DNA from: an uncultured Acidobacteriaceae bacterium
Lineage (GTDB): Bacteria; Acidobacteriota; Terriglobia; Terriglobales; Acidobacteriaceae
Length of the DNA stretch: 64,000 bases
Assembly (NCBI GenBank): GCA_903842065.1
Contig: CAIMKZ010000013.1
Coordinates: forward strand, 124,001-188,000
Direction: 5' to 3'
Under the pieces are notes generated by a model, which saw only the letters and a list, made by a program, of their open reading frames with translations, was not told where the DNA came from and searched no databases. Below, piece by piece: positions 7,497 through 18,770 of the stretch; the stretch's first letter is position 1, and the number at the start of each line of letters is the position of its first letter. Both the position numbers and the translations under genes were made by a program.

Positions 7497-8603
7497 ATGA
7501 CCAACGTTTCCATACCAGAACTGGCGGATTTCACTGAATCCGCGCTAGATAAGGCCTTTGCCTCTCTTGAGGCCTCGGCCCGCGAGGCTGCAGCCGGACT
7601 GAGCGGCGATGAGGCAGTCGAAGCCTTCCGCCTCGAGTGGCTGGGCCGCAAGCAGGGCCGCCTCAACGATGTTTCGAGCCGCTGGCTGAAGGCCGCGCCG
7701 CCCGAGGCCAAAAAGGCGCTTGGCGTTCGCTTCAATGCGCTCAAGGCCGTCGTCGAGGGCTTGCTCGAACAGGCAGCCGGAGCGGGTCCGAGCGACGCCT
7801 CGCTCAAAGCCGAAGCCATTGACGTTACTCTGCCCGGCACCCGCCGCCTGCTTGGCGCGGAGCACCCCATCACCCGCACCTTGAACGAGATCGTCTCGGT
7901 CTTTGCGGCGCTGGGCTACTCGGTCGGCGTGGGCCCCGAGGTTGAGACCGATTACTACAACTTCGAGTGCATGAACTTCCCGCCCGGCCACCCGGCACGC
8001 GACACCCAGGACACGCTCGTCGTCGCCAACCAGGAGCGCCGCCCGCTGCGCGACCGCCTGCTGCTGCGCACCCACACCTCTCCGGTGCAGATGCGGACCA
8101 TGGAGCAGCAACCGCCGCCGGTGCGTATCGTGATTCCCGGCAAGGTGCACCGCAACGATGCGGCCGACGCCACCCACTCGCCGATCTTCCATCAGGTCGA
8201 AGGACTGTGCGTCGACACCAACATCACCTTCAGCGACCTCAAAGGCACACTCGACCACGCCATGAAGGCTCTGTTCGGCTCGGCGGTAAAGACCCGTTTC
8301 TTCCCGTCGTTCTTCCCCTTCACTGAGCCCTCGGCCGACGTGCAGATCAGCTGTATCTTCTGCGGTGGCAAGGGCTGCCGCAAGTGCAAGAACTCGGGCT
8401 GGATCGAGCTGCTTGGATGCGGCATGGTGGACCCGGCGGTCTTCGCCTTCGCCGCGCAGAAGCAGCCTGCTTACGACCCGAAGAAGATATCCGGCTTCGC
8501 CTTCGGAATGGGCGTCGAGCGCATCGCCATGATGAAGTACGGCGTCAGCGAGATCGGCCAGTTCTATGCGGGCGATATGCGGTTTTTGAATCAGTTTGTA
8601 TAG
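7497..8603 (+). CDS. pheS: Phenylalanine--tRNA ligase alpha subunit
   Basis: A 368-residue catalytic subunit of class II PheRS, charging tRNA-Phe. The N-terminal coiled-coil (about 1-100) is followed by the catalytic core with motif 1 around LGAEHPITRT, motif 2 (HTSPVQMRTM, RNDAADATHSPIFHQVEG) and motif 3 (FGMGVERIAMMKYG). A CFCGGKGC-type cysteine pair is seen as CIFCGGKGCRKC before motif 3, a zinc-like insertion known in some PheS proteins. pheT follows 24 bases downstream as one operon. Confidence 0.97.
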   Translation: MTNVSIPELADFTESALDKAFASLEASAREAAAGLSGDEAVEAFRLEWLGRKQGRLNDVSSRWLKAAPPEAKKALGVRFNALKAVVEGLLEQAAGAGPSDASLKAEAIDVTLPGTRRLLGAEHPITRTLNEIVSVFAALGYSVGVGPEVETDYYNFECMNFPPGHPARDTQDTLVVANQERRPLRDRLLLRTHTSPVQMRTMEQQPPPVRIVIPGKVHRNDAADATHSPIFHQVEGLCVDTNITFSDLKGTLDHAMKALFGSAVKTRFFPSFFPFTEPSADVQISCIFCGGKGCRKCKNSGWIELLGCGMVDPAVFAFAAQKQPAYDPKKISGFAFGMGVERIAMMKYGVSEIGQFYAGDMRFLNQFV

Positions 8604-8627
8604 AAGCGGAGCGCAGAGAGAGATCCC

Positions 8628-10733
8628 ATGAACATACTTACCAAATGGCTTCGCGCGTACTTACCGGGGCTGACCGTCGATGACGCTCAACTGGCCGAAG
8701 ATCTGACCCTGCGCGGCATCGCCGTCGAAGGCACCTATGACCTGGGTTCAGGCAAGGGCTACCTCTACGAGATGGACATCACCACCAACCGCGTCGACGC
8801 CATGAATCACTACGGCGTTGCCCGCGAGGCGGCCACCATCTATGGGCTTGAACTGAAGCCGCTCGCCTTTCCGCTGCCGGAAGCTAAGAAGGCAGCCCAG
8901 CCCTTCTCAGTGCAGATCGAAGCCCAGGACGCCTGCGGCCGGTTTACGGCCCGTGTGCTGCGCGGCGTCACCATCGGCGAATCCCGCGACTGGTTCGCGG
9001 GCGCTGAAATCGCTACCTACTTCGCGCTTCTTGACCAGAAGAAGATCTCGAACGCCGTCGATGCCAGCAACTTTGCATGGCTTGCCATGGGTCAACCCAC
9101 GCACACCTTCGACCTCGACAAGATCGAAGGCGGCATCGTTGTTCGCCGCGCCCGCAAAGGCGAAAAATTGAAGACCCTCGACGGCATCGAGCGTACGCTC
9201 GACGCGGATGACCTCGTCGTCGCCGACCACAAAAAGGCTCTGGCGCTTGCCGGCGTGATGGGTGGTTGGGACACAATGATCACGCCCGAGACGAAGAACG
9301 TGCTCGTCGAGGCGGCGTGGTTTGAGCCGATGGCTGTGCGCCAGACCGCACGCCGTCACGGACTGCACACCGACGCCAGCCACCGCTTTGAGCGCGGCGC
9401 GGACTTCAACGCAGCTCCGCTGGCCTCGGCGATCGTCAGCGCCATCCTGCTTGCAAACGGCGGGTCGATCGAGGGCGAGCTGGTCGATGTGCGCGTTGCG
9501 GCTCTCGAAGAGCGCACCGCGCTGCGCAAGCCGATCTCGCTCAAGCTGAGCGAAGTGCATCGCTTACTGGGAACAACGATCGATGCCGAAGGCATCACGG
9601 CCGCGGCTGTGGAGAACATTCTCCGCGGACTTGGCTGCGGAATGACATCTGCCGCGTCCGCGGCATGGGACGTCACCCTGCCCAGCTGGCGGCTCGACAT
9701 TGAGCGCGAGATAGACCTCATCGAAGAGGTTGCGCGCGTCTACGGCTACAACCGCTTTGCCAACACTCTTCCCGCATTCGCCGGAGGAGTCCGCGCGCTT
9801 CCGTGGGAAGAGAAGGAAGCCGCAATTCGCTCGACCATGTTGGCGGCTGGGTTCCATGAGGCAATCGCGAGCACGTTCTGCTCGGCTGCCGACGCGGCGC
9901 GTACTTCGCCGCAGCCGGGCCAGGTTGTGCCACTCGGCAACCCGCTGAGCGAAGAGGCCAGCGTGCTGCGCCCCTCGCTGGTGCCGGGAATGCTGGCGAT
10001 GATCGCCGGCAACCTGAACCGCGACGTGAGCGACGTGCGTCTGTTTGAACTCGGAACGGCCTTCATTGGCACAACGGAGAAGGTCGAGGAGCGCCCGGCT
10101 CTGGCTCTCGGCGCTGTTGGTGCGCTGCCCACAGCCAGCCCGCTACATGCCTCGCGGCAGATCGACTTCTATGATGCCAAGGGCGTTGTTGAGCAGGTTC
10201 TTGGCCGCTTTGAGGCCCGCGGCGTCTACTTCGACCGCTTCGGCGCAGACTCTGGACTCACGCCGGAGTGGCTGCATCCGTATCGCTCGGCTCGCATCGT
10301 CGTCGATGGCGGCACCGTAGGCTGGTTCGGCCAGCTCCATCCGAGCGAAGCAGCGGCACGCAAGATCAAGGAGCCGGTTGTAATCGGCGAAATCTACCTC
10401 GACCGCCTCTACAAGCAGCCGTTACGCAAGCCGGTTGCCCGTGAAATCTCCCGCTTCCAGCCCGTCCGCCGCGACTTTTCTCTGGTTCTGGACGAGAGTA
10501 TTGGGTGGGAGGCGGTGGACCGCGCCATGAGCGAGCTAAGGATTCCCGAACTCGTCGATTGGAGGGCTCGCGAGGTCTTTCGCGACGCGCGGCAAGCCAA
10601 GGGCGAGTACGCGCTGCTGCTGGGAGCAACCTTCCAGGCCGCCGATCGCACGCTGCGCGAGGAGGAGTTGCAGAGCTTCCATGCGCAGGTCGTTGAGGCC
10701 GTTGCCAAAGTGGGCGCTCGTCTGCGCGCTTAG
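8628..10733 (+). CDS. pheT: Phenylalanine--tRNA ligase beta subunit, short form without OB fold
   Basis: A 701-residue beta subunit. Visible domains are B1 N-terminus (1-36), B3/B4 editing domain (VDASNFAWLAMGQPTHTFDLDK near 150), B5 region with RRHGLHTDASHRFERG, the catalytic-like domain (RLDIEREIDLIEEVARVYGY) and the C-terminal ferredoxin-fold anticodon-binding domain (FQPVRRDFSLVLDE). Bacterial PheT proteins are usually near 790-800 residues; here the segment after VEGT runs straight into the DITTNRVD motif, so the tRNA-bind OB fold of about 110 residues is absent. The gene is otherwise complete, so this looks like a natural short form. Confidence 0.95.
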   Translation: MNILTKWLRAYLPGLTVDDAQLAEDLTLRGIAVEGTYDLGSGKGYLYEMDITTNRVDAMNHYGVAREAATIYGLELKPLAFPLPEAKKAAQPFSVQIEAQDACGRFTARVLRGVTIGESRDWFAGAEIATYFALLDQKKISNAVDASNFAWLAMGQPTHTFDLDKIEGGIVVRRARKGEKLKTLDGIERTLDADDLVVADHKKALALAGVMGGWDTMITPETKNVLVEAAWFEPMAVRQTARRHGLHTDASHRFERGADFNAAPLASAIVSAILLANGGSIEGELVDVRVAALEERTALRKPISLKLSEVHRLLGTTIDAEGITAAAVENILRGLGCGMTSAASAAWDVTLPSWRLDIEREIDLIEEVARVYGYNRFANTLPAFAGGVRALPWEEKEAAIRSTMLAAGFHEAIASTFCSAADAARTSPQPGQVVPLGNPLSEEASVLRPSLVPGMLAMIAGNLNRDVSDVRLFELGTAFIGTTEKVEERPALALGAVGALPTASPLHASRQIDFYDAKGVVEQVLGRFEARGVYFDRFGADSGLTPEWLHPYRSARIVVDGGTVGWFGQLHPSEAAARKIKEPVVIGEIYLDRLYKQPLRKPVAREISRFQPVRRDFSLVLDESIGWEAVDRAMSELRIPELVDWRAREVFRDARQAKGEYALLLGATFQAADRTLREEELQSFHAQVVEAVAKVGARLRA

Positions 10734-10816
10734 GCGATATTTTGCTTCCCATTGGCTGTATACTTCACGCAAACAAGGTGCGTGCCGTGTGATTTGCGGC
10801 GCACGCGGGGGTGCAG

Positions 10817-11293
10817 ATGTCTGAGAATTTTTGGGAAACAGAGAGTGCGATTGCTGTGGAAGCTCCGCCGGAATCGGAGATTCAGCAGGATGTAGAGAGC
10901 CAGCCGGAGATTCAGGCTGAGGCGGAGCAGGCAGCTCCGGAGGCAGATCAGCTGGAGCCGGAGGCGGAAGCCCGCGCGCTGACCGTGAGTCTGGACGATT
11001 TTGCCAGTCTCGAAGAGCGCATCCTGCGTACAGTTTCGCTGGTAAAGCAGGAGCGTCAGGCGCGAATGGCCGCTGAAGCGCAGGCCGCCATCGCCGATGC
11101 GCAGGTGGCTGAAGCCGCGGCCCAGGCCGCACAGGCTGCCGCGCAGGCCGCACAAGCCGAAGCATCGCTCAACGAGGAGCTTGACCGCAGCCGGCAGTTA
11201 AAGGCCGAGGTGGCTGTGTTGCGCTCCGAGCGCGAACAGGTAAAGAATCGCGTCAACAAATTGCTCGAGCAGCTCGACGCGCTCGAACTGTGA
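10817..11293 (+). CDS. ZapB-like coiled-coil protein upstream of zapA
   Basis: A 158-residue protein with an acidic, Glu/Pro/Ala-rich N-terminal half, a central Ala-rich helix (repeats of AQAAQAAAQ) and a C-terminal heptad region ending NRVNKLLEQLDALEL. The end resembles ZapB-like proteins that sit beside zapA and help organise the FtsZ ring; this is inference from position and heptads. GGGGG ends 5 bases before the ATG at 10817; a GTG at 10811 is the alternative start. It ends 6 bases before zapA. Confidence 0.7.
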   Translation: MSENFWETESAIAVEAPPESEIQQDVESQPEIQAEAEQAAPEADQLEPEAEARALTVSLDDFASLEERILRTVSLVKQERQARMAAEAQAAIADAQVAEAAAQAAQAAAQAAQAEASLNEELDRSRQLKAEVAVLRSEREQVKNRVNKLLEQLDALEL

Positions 11294-11299
11294 GGGGCA

Positions 11300-11635
11300 A
11301 TGGCCGATGAGACCCACGGTAAGCCCGGTTATGTGACGGTCGAGATCTACGACCAGCTCTACCACCTCTCCGGGCAGGACCCCGATCATATCCGCGACCT
11401 TGCGGCGCGCGTCGATACCAAGATGCGCGCCGTCGCCGCTCTCGGGCACACGGCGGACTCGCTCCGCGTGGCCGTGCTGGCCGCGTTGAACCTGGCGGAC
11501 GAACTGGCCCAGGCTCGCTCCGCCGATCCCCGGCTGGGGCGCGAGCGCGCCGCGAATCTGCGTGTGCTGCTCGACGGCGTGCTCGATGAGGAGCAGCAGG
11601 ATTCGCAATCGGCCCAGAGCAACGATCCGGTGTAG
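11300..11635 (+). CDS. zapA: Cell division protein ZapA
   Basis: A 111-residue ZapA-family protein that cross-links FtsZ protofilaments at the division site. The N-terminal domain carries the family pattern VTVEIYDQLYHLSG...DPDHIRDLAARVD, and the C-terminal helix is heptad-like (VAVLAALNLADEL). It follows the coiled-coil gene closely and precedes a structured RNA gene, the same neighbourhood in which ssrS lies beside zapA in many bacteria. Confidence 0.92.
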   Translation: MADETHGKPGYVTVEIYDQLYHLSGQDPDHIRDLAARVDTKMRAVAALGHTADSLRVAVLAALNLADELAQARSADPRLGRERAANLRVLLDGVLDEEQQDSQSAQSNDPV

Positions 11636-11641
11636 ATGCTC

Positions 11642-11665
11642 TTTCCAAATATCCCGCTTTGGAAA
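11642..11665 (+). terminator. Hairpin after zapA
   Basis: TTTCCAAA (11642-11649) and TTTGGAAA (11658-11665) form a perfect 8-bp stem directly after the zapA stop. There is no long T-run, so termination is only probable. Confidence 0.4.
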
Positions 11666-11732
11666 TCGCGCATCGTGCGTATTTATATGGGAAGCGCGAG
11701 CGCTAGCACAACGGAGCGCACTCGCACAAGAC

Positions 11733-11761
11733 TTGTAATTCTCTGCGCCGCACCATACTAT
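11733..11761 (+). promoter_or_regulatory. Sigma70-type promoter of the structured RNA
   Basis: TTGTAA (11733-11738), a 17-base spacer, and TACTAT (11756-11761). The expected start of transcription, about 7 bases on, coincides with the first base of the RNA closing stem at 11768. Confidence 0.6.
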
Positions 11762-11767
11762 CCGGAA

Positions 11768-11963
11768 TAGAAACCGACCTGCAAAGCAGGTGAATGATAG
11801 ACGCTGGTTGAACCAACATTCATTGAACAGGAGCTCGACTCGACAATCGGTTCTGTGTGCCGTGTCCGCCAGTCCGGAATGCCTAATGAACCGCGGAGAG
11901 CCCCACCGTCTTAGGACGGGTTCACCAGCCACATCGTCCACGGCCCAGTGGGTCGGCTTTCTA
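11768..11963 (+). ncRNA. ssrS: Structured RNA, 6S RNA (ssrS) candidate
   Basis: About 196 bases with long-range pairing and no ORF. TAGAAACCGACC (11768-11779) pairs with 11951-11963 as a 12-bp closing stem with one bulged C. An inner stem joins GCTGGTTGAACC (11803-11814) to GGTTCACCAGC (11919-11929), and CCTGC-AAA-GCAGG (11778-11790) offers an alternative small hairpin on the 5' side. Further in, CGGTTC near 11850 can pair with GAACCG near 11890. A long irregular rod with a central bubble, a length near 190, its own promoter and location after zapA are what is expected of 6S RNA, which binds the housekeeping RNA polymerase holoenzyme. The family assignment is inference; the structure is seen. 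Confidence 0.62.
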
Positions 11964-12023
11964 CTGTTTGCATACAACCGCGGAAATTTCGCGCTGCATT
12001 CCCCATCCTCCCGGAATCTATAA

Positions 12024-14135
<2,112 letters not shown>

Positions 14136-14168
14136 ACGGATTATAGTGCTGTTTTTGTTCCCGGCGCT

Positions 14169-15692
14169 CTACCCGAAGTCGTGGTGCTCGGCCCACAGTT
14201 GCGGCCACGGTACGTGCGGCGGCCCGCACACATAAATATTCGGATGGTCGACGCTCTCCTCGTTGCGGACGCCCTCGCTGTTGCCATTGTGTCCGGCGAT
14301 GCGGCATCCGGTGAAGAAGGAGTCGGCTGTTACAGGGCGAAATCCGACGACTATCATGGTTGTCGGCGGCGGATCTGGATACCCGCGGTCCCACTCGGAG
14401 TTGATAGTGCCGATCGGAGCCGGCAAGCCGTAGGCGGATCCAAATATTTCGAGAGCCCCGTATTCTCCGTAATTCGATGTGATGATCCCCAGGTGCGCGC
14501 GTTCTTCCACCGGCAACGAATCGCGAACCTTGGCAACGGCGCCTACCATCTCTTCCCAGCCGATCTCTTCGCGCAGATCGCCGTTGCGTTCCAGCGCAAA
14601 CTGCTTGAGCGCCCCGCCCTGCGAGATGGGTAGTATGGCAGCGCAGATATAGGCGGAGACAGCAGTGAAAGCCAGTACGTGCACGGCAGCGATGCTGCGG
14701 CGCGTGATGCGGGGCATCCATGCGTACCAGCGTTCCAGCAGCGCCGCGCCCATCGAAACCATCATCGGGTAGACGCCGGCCGCGTAATATCCCCGTCCTC
14801 CGGCAACGGCCAGCAGCAGGACTGGAACAGCAGCCATTGCAGCGAGCGCGCGGTATCGACGGTTAAATAGCAGCCCGGCGAGTCCCGCGATCCACAGCGG
14901 AGCGGCTGCCAGATTGGTGCAGACCAGGAACTGGTCGCGCCAGAAGCTCTGGGTGCGGCCCTGGCCGATGTCGCGAGCGTGAATGTGCCGGAGGAAGTCG
15001 AGCGAGATGAACTGGTGATGGACCTGCCAGATGAGGTTGGGCAGGAAGATCGCGAGGGCGACCGCAACCGCGGCCCAGAACCAGCGTGAGCCGAAGCAGC
15101 GGCGGTACTCGGTGAGCAGCAGCCCTGCAAGCAGGCCGGCGATGAGGAAGACAATCGCGTATTTGGTCTCGAGTCCGATGCCAAGTACGACGCCGATTGC
15201 GATCCACCATCGTGGGTCTTCCGAGTTCAGCAGCCGCACCGCAAAATAACAGGCGAGCACCCACCAGAGAAAGTCGAAGGAGGTGTACTGAAACTCAGTC
15301 CCCTCAAAGAGCGCGAGGGGCGCAAGGGCCGTGGCCAGGGCGGCTGCGATCTGTGCCAGGCGCTTGCCCCCAAACTCGCGGGCAGTGAGCCCTGCGACGA
15401 CGATAACCACCGATTGAGCCAGCACCGGGAAGATGCGCAGGCCTGTAAGCGAGAGTCCGAACAGAGCCATGGCGATGTGCTGAACAAGCGGCGTGAAGGA
15501 CGGATAAGTAACAAAGCCCCAGTCGAGGTGCCGGGCGTCGGAGAGGAACTGCAACTCGTCGCGGTGGAAGCCATAGCGTCCGTTAGTGGCGATATGTACC
15601 AGCGCAATGGCCACGGAGATCGCGATCAGGATCGCGGTATCAACGCGGCGCGCAGGCGCTATGCCGGGAGACGCGGCTTCAACAGGATGCAT
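14169..15692 (-). CDS. Membrane glycosyltransferase, GT39/ArnT-like (PMT_2)
   Basis: A 507-residue polytopic protein with about eleven hydrophobic helices. The first loop contains FHRDELQFLSDARHLDWG, the acidic motif typical of dolichyl/undecaprenyl-phosphate sugar transferases of the PMT/ArnT superfamily, followed by TYPSFTPLVQ. The C-terminal 130 residues are soluble and probably periplasmic. The start at 15692 is preferred because the longer frame would run into the neighbouring HAD gene. Likely moves a lipid-linked sugar to a protein or lipid acceptor; donor and acceptor unknown. Confidence 0.82.
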   Translation of the reverse strand: MHPVEAASPGIAPARRVDTAILIAISVAIALVHIATNGRYGFHRDELQFLSDARHLDWGFVTYPSFTPLVQHIAMALFGLSLTGLRIFPVLAQSVVIVVAGLTAREFGGKRLAQIAAALATALAPLALFEGTEFQYTSFDFLWWVLACYFAVRLLNSEDPRWWIAIGVVLGIGLETKYAIVFLIAGLLAGLLLTEYRRCFGSRWFWAAVAVALAIFLPNLIWQVHHQFISLDFLRHIHARDIGQGRTQSFWRDQFLVCTNLAAAPLWIAGLAGLLFNRRYRALAAMAAVPVLLLAVAGGRGYYAAGVYPMMVSMGAALLERWYAWMPRITRRSIAAVHVLAFTAVSAYICAAILPISQGGALKQFALERNGDLREEIGWEEMVGAVAKVRDSLPVEERAHLGIITSNYGEYGALEIFGSAYGLPAPIGTINSEWDRGYPDPPPTTMIVVGFRPVTADSFFTGCRIAGHNGNSEGVRNEESVDHPNIYVCGPPHVPWPQLWAEHHDFG

Positions 15693-15750
15693 CAAAAGGC
15701 CCACTTGATGGAGATTCGATCGGGCACAGAATCCCCGTCCGTATCGAATA

Positions 15751-16371
15751 CTACGCCTGCGAGCTGTTATTTGTTCCACCGCGCCGTTCGCAGGGCAGGG
15801 GAACGCGCACATAGGCCATTCCTGCCGCTCGGGCGGACTCGATGCCCATCTCGGCGTCTTCAAAGACCAGGCAGTGCTTCGGTGCGATGCCCAGCCGCTC
15901 GGCGGCGGTCAGAAAGGGATCGGGCGCAGGTTTGCCGCGCGCGTAATCCTCCGAGCCGACGATCAGATCGAACTTGTCGAGCAGTCCGATCGCATTCAGC
16001 GAGTTGGTCACCGACTCGCGCGTCGAGCCCGACACCACCGCGAAGGGTATCAGCTTGTGCATGGCGCGGATGTGCTCCAGCACCTCTTCGACCGGCTCAA
16101 GATCGGGCAGCAGTTCGTAGTAGTAGATCTCTTTGCGGTGCGCCACCGTCTCGACCGGCATTTTCAGGCCGTGCATCTCGTTCAGTCGCGCTACAACATC
16201 GGCCGGCGGGACGCCGCCCCATGAGTAGAAGAGCGGCTCATCGAAGGGGCAGTTCCACTCGGCGAGTGCTTTTTTCCAGGCAATGAAGTGCAGCGGCATC
16301 GAATCGGCGACCGTGCCGTCGCAGTCGAACAGGTAGGCGCGAAATTCGCCAGCGGGAATCTGTAGTCTCAT
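15751..16371 (-). CDS. HAD-IA phosphatase, beta-phosphoglucomutase-like
   Basis: A 206-residue HAD hydrolase. Motif I FDCDGTVADS is near residue 14, motif II VVSGSTRES, the Lys is in RGKPAPDPF, and motif IV is FEDAEMGIESARAAG. The four-helix cap and these motifs fit the phosphatase/beta-phosphoglucomutase group (YqaB-like, sugar phosphates such as fructose-1-phosphate). It lies upstream of the membrane glycosyltransferase on the same strand by 58 bases, so joint transcription is possible. Substrate not decidable. Confidence 0.85.
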   Translation of the reverse strand: MRLQIPAGEFRAYLFDCDGTVADSMPLHFIAWKKALAEWNCPFDEPLFYSWGGVPPADVVARLNEMHGLKMPVETVAHRKEIYYYELLPDLEPVEEVLEHIRAMHKLIPFAVVSGSTRESVTNSLNAIGLLDKFDLIVGSEDYARGKPAPDPFLTAAERLGIAPKHCLVFEDAEMGIESARAAGMAYVRVPLPCERRGGTNNSSQA

Positions 16372-16524
16372 CGGGATCGAAGCCGTTTCTCTGTAGGAGT
16401 GAAATCCGTGCTGCTCTGGTCGAATTGTTTCGGCAACGTTCGCTATGCGGAAGCGCCGATTCGCAGCCAGCTTATAAAATTATATCGAGGCGGCAATTCC
16501 CGGCGCCTGTCGAGAGGCACAACC

Positions 16525-16932
16525 ATGGTCAACATTCAATTCGAATATCAGGGCGACCTGCACTGCAAGGCGGTTCATGGTCCCTCAGGTACTGTACTTG
16601 AGACAGACGCGCCGGTAGACAATCAGGGCCGGGGCGAAACTTTCTCGCCAACCGATCTGGTCGCAACGGCTCTCGGCAGTTGCATGTTGACGATCATGGG
16701 AATCCTGGCCCGCACGCTCAACATCAACATTGACGGCGCCACGGCGACGGTCGGAAAAGAGATGACAGCGACGGCGCCCAGAAGGATTGCGCGGCTGGCC
16801 GTCAAGATCCACGTACCCAACACGATAAGCGCCGAGGACCGCGAGAAGCTCATCCGGGCAGCGCACACCTGCCCGGTGCACAAGAGCCTGCACCCGGATA
16901 TCGAGATCCCGATCGAATTCACCTGGGGGTGA
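16525..16932 (+). CDS. OsmC-family peroxiredoxin
   Basis: A 135-residue OsmC/Ohr-fold protein. The two catalytic cysteines are in GSCMLT and HTCPVHKSL, the arrangement used to reduce organic hydroperoxides with lipoyl or thiol donors. The start at 16525 has GAGAGG 9 bases before it; the longer frame from 16399 lacks conservation. A TATAAAATTATAT stretch around 16475 may be its promoter. Divergent from the HAD gene. Confidence 0.9.
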   Translation: MVNIQFEYQGDLHCKAVHGPSGTVLETDAPVDNQGRGETFSPTDLVATALGSCMLTIMGILARTLNINIDGATATVGKEMTATAPRRIARLAVKIHVPNTISAEDREKLIRAAHTCPVHKSLHPDIEIPIEFTWG

Positions 16933-16974
16933 GGCCGGGGAACCGTGCTGCCCCAAGCCAGATGTTTGAGAGTT

Positions 16975-17002
16975 TTGACGGCAGGGACCTGGTCTGATAA
17001 TT
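16975..17002 (+). promoter_or_regulatory. Candidate tRNA-Asn promoter
   Basis: TTGACG (16975-16980) with GATAAT (16996-17001) at a 15-base spacing, or ATAATT at 16. It ends about 30 bases before tRNA-Asn. Confidence 0.45.
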
Positions 17003-17029
17003 TAATAGAGGACAATTCAGCGCAAGACA

Positions 17030-17107
<78 letters not shown>

Positions 17108-17133
17108 CTGTCTTTAGCCGCGGTCCGCTCCCG

Positions 17134-18360
17134 TCACCAGACGTTGGTTCCGACCACCTTGGAAGCGCCAAGGCTGCCATCGACCATCTTGAACTCAACG
17201 ACAATTTGAAGATTCTTGTGCGCCCAGCCTTTTGGCAGAGTGGATGTCACTGCCGATACGGATGCCGGATCGAGCAGCATCTGGTAGCTACCGAGCGTTC
17301 CAAGTACCGTCGTGCCGCCGATCCCGATCCACCATTGCCCTGTTGTGGAATCGAGCGCCCTTGTAATCAGGGCATACTCGCTGGGGACCTCCTTGATCGG
17401 GGCGGTAAGGCTAATAGCCCAAACTCTGCCGGGATTCGACGTGTCTTCGATCCAGTTCAGTGAACCGCTGGCATTTTGCTGAAATCGAAAACGCAGCCCA
17501 GATCCAAGGCGCAGCGCCCACTCATTCGGGTAACTGCCCAGAACAATCACCGGTGTCCCGTGCAACTCTGACAGAGTTGCGGACTTGGCGAGGCGGATCG
17601 TCGAATGTACACCCTTTTGTGCCAGAAACGAGTTGATTGAATTTGCCGCGTTCAATTCGGTAATAGGGAAAGTGACCTGTTTCGAGATGAACCGGGCCAG
17701 CGAACTCTCAGACGCCGAGGTGCCGGTCGAAGTTCCGGCCGGCAGGGGGGGCTCACCCGGGACTGGTTCTCCCATCAAAATCGGGACCGGACCTTGATTT
17801 TCAACCATCGGTGCCCAGAACTGGTCGATAGCAGGCGTTGGAGTCAGGCGCCTCACCCCCCAAAGGCCCAGGACCAGGACAACCACGCAAGCGGTCAAGC
17901 CTACATATATGTAGCGCGGCCAGCGCTGGAGGAGAGAGTATTTGGCTGCGGGAAGGTCCGCGTGCGCGGGAGCGAACTCCGCCACGTAGGCTCCTGCCGG
18001 GAGAACGATGCGCATCTCGTCATGGTGCTGAGGGTCTTCGAAGTACCGGACAAGCCGCTTCCTGACCTCGGTAATCGCCACCCGGACGGTTGCATCATGG
18101 CTCGTGTCGTAGTCCGGGGTGCGGCCAAAGACTTCAATCCCTATGATTCGTTCTTTCAGGCACTCGTGCTGCCCGTCCAGCGTCTTCTCGACGATGTACT
18201 GAAGCAGGTCGCTGTAGCGGCGGCTGTGGCTGAAGAGGGGATCGGCGAGAATCCGCTCGCACTGCTGGCGGACCTCGGCTGGATCGACTGCGGGCCGGCT
18301 GTCTTTGGGCGTGTGGCCATGGACAGGAGAACCCACCTCGACATGATGTCCAGTAGCCAT
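17134..18360 (-). CDS. Membrane-anchored regulator-like protein with acidobacterial DNA-binding-like N-domain
   Basis: A 408-residue protein. Residues about 30-115 form a helical domain (CERILADPLFSHSRRYSDLL ... VRVAITEVRKRL) that is widespread in Acidobacteria and usually labelled winged-helix or adenylate-cyclase N-terminal-like. One membrane helix (YVGLTACVVVLVLGLWGV) follows near 150, then about 220 residues outside the membrane with no family I recognise. This topology recalls CadC/ToxR one-component regulators. It is divergent from the TonB receptor gene, which is therefore the likely target. Start at 18360 has GAGG 7 bases before the ATG; a TTG at 18390 is weaker. Confidence 0.65.
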   Translation of the reverse strand: MATGHHVEVGSPVHGHTPKDSRPAVDPAEVRQQCERILADPLFSHSRRYSDLLQYIVEKTLDGQHECLKERIIGIEVFGRTPDYDTSHDATVRVAITEVRKRLVRYFEDPQHHDEMRIVLPAGAYVAEFAPAHADLPAAKYSLLQRWPRYIYVGLTACVVVLVLGLWGVRRLTPTPAIDQFWAPMVENQGPVPILMGEPVPGEPPLPAGTSTGTSASESSLARFISKQVTFPITELNAANSINSFLAQKGVHSTIRLAKSATLSELHGTPVIVLGSYPNEWALRLGSGLRFRFQQNASGSLNWIEDTSNPGRVWAISLTAPIKEVPSEYALITRALDSTTGQWWIGIGGTTVLGTLGSYQMLLDPASVSAVTSTLPKGWAHKNLQIVVEFKMVDGSLGASKVVGTNVW

Positions 18361-18770
18361 TCGATCCTCGCCTGAGATTTTACTCGTCAAGCGTATCAGA
18401 ACAGGTACACGCGTGAGCAGGTGTGGCTGACCCTCCCTGGAGAATGTGCGGGAACATGCGCGTCATAGTCTGCCCGGTTACGCCATGAGTAAAAAGTTCT
18501 GAAAGTGTGAGAAAAGAAGGAACGCAATCCGTATCGAACATTGTTATAGAGCATTCCAGTGTGGCAAATCCGAAGTCTTAACCGTTCGAAAACCGTTCGG
18601 CGCTGGTGTTTGAAGATTTCCCGCTCTAGGATGGCCACGCTCACCCGACAGACCGCTTTTCCGGAGTGAAATGAAGCGCAGGAATGCGGCCGGTCCGGTC
18701 GAGATCAGATACAAATCAGCGTATCCTGCCGAATCTGAATGGTTTATTGAAATGCCTGGAGGGCAGTGGA
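18361..18770. promoter_or_regulatory. Divergent regulatory region with 11-bp-spaced direct repeat
   Basis: This 410-base region separates the regulator and the TonB receptor. ACCGTTCG occurs at 18581-18588 and again at 18592-18599, one helical turn apart (11 bases), which suits cooperative binding of a dimer on one DNA face. No gene is seen in the region. GGAGGG at 18758-18763 is the ribosome site of the receptor. Confidence 0.5.

Noticed and set aside
14169..15863. 57-residue N-terminal extension of the glycosyltransferase
   Set aside because: It overlaps the neighbouring HAD gene and lacks membrane or family features.
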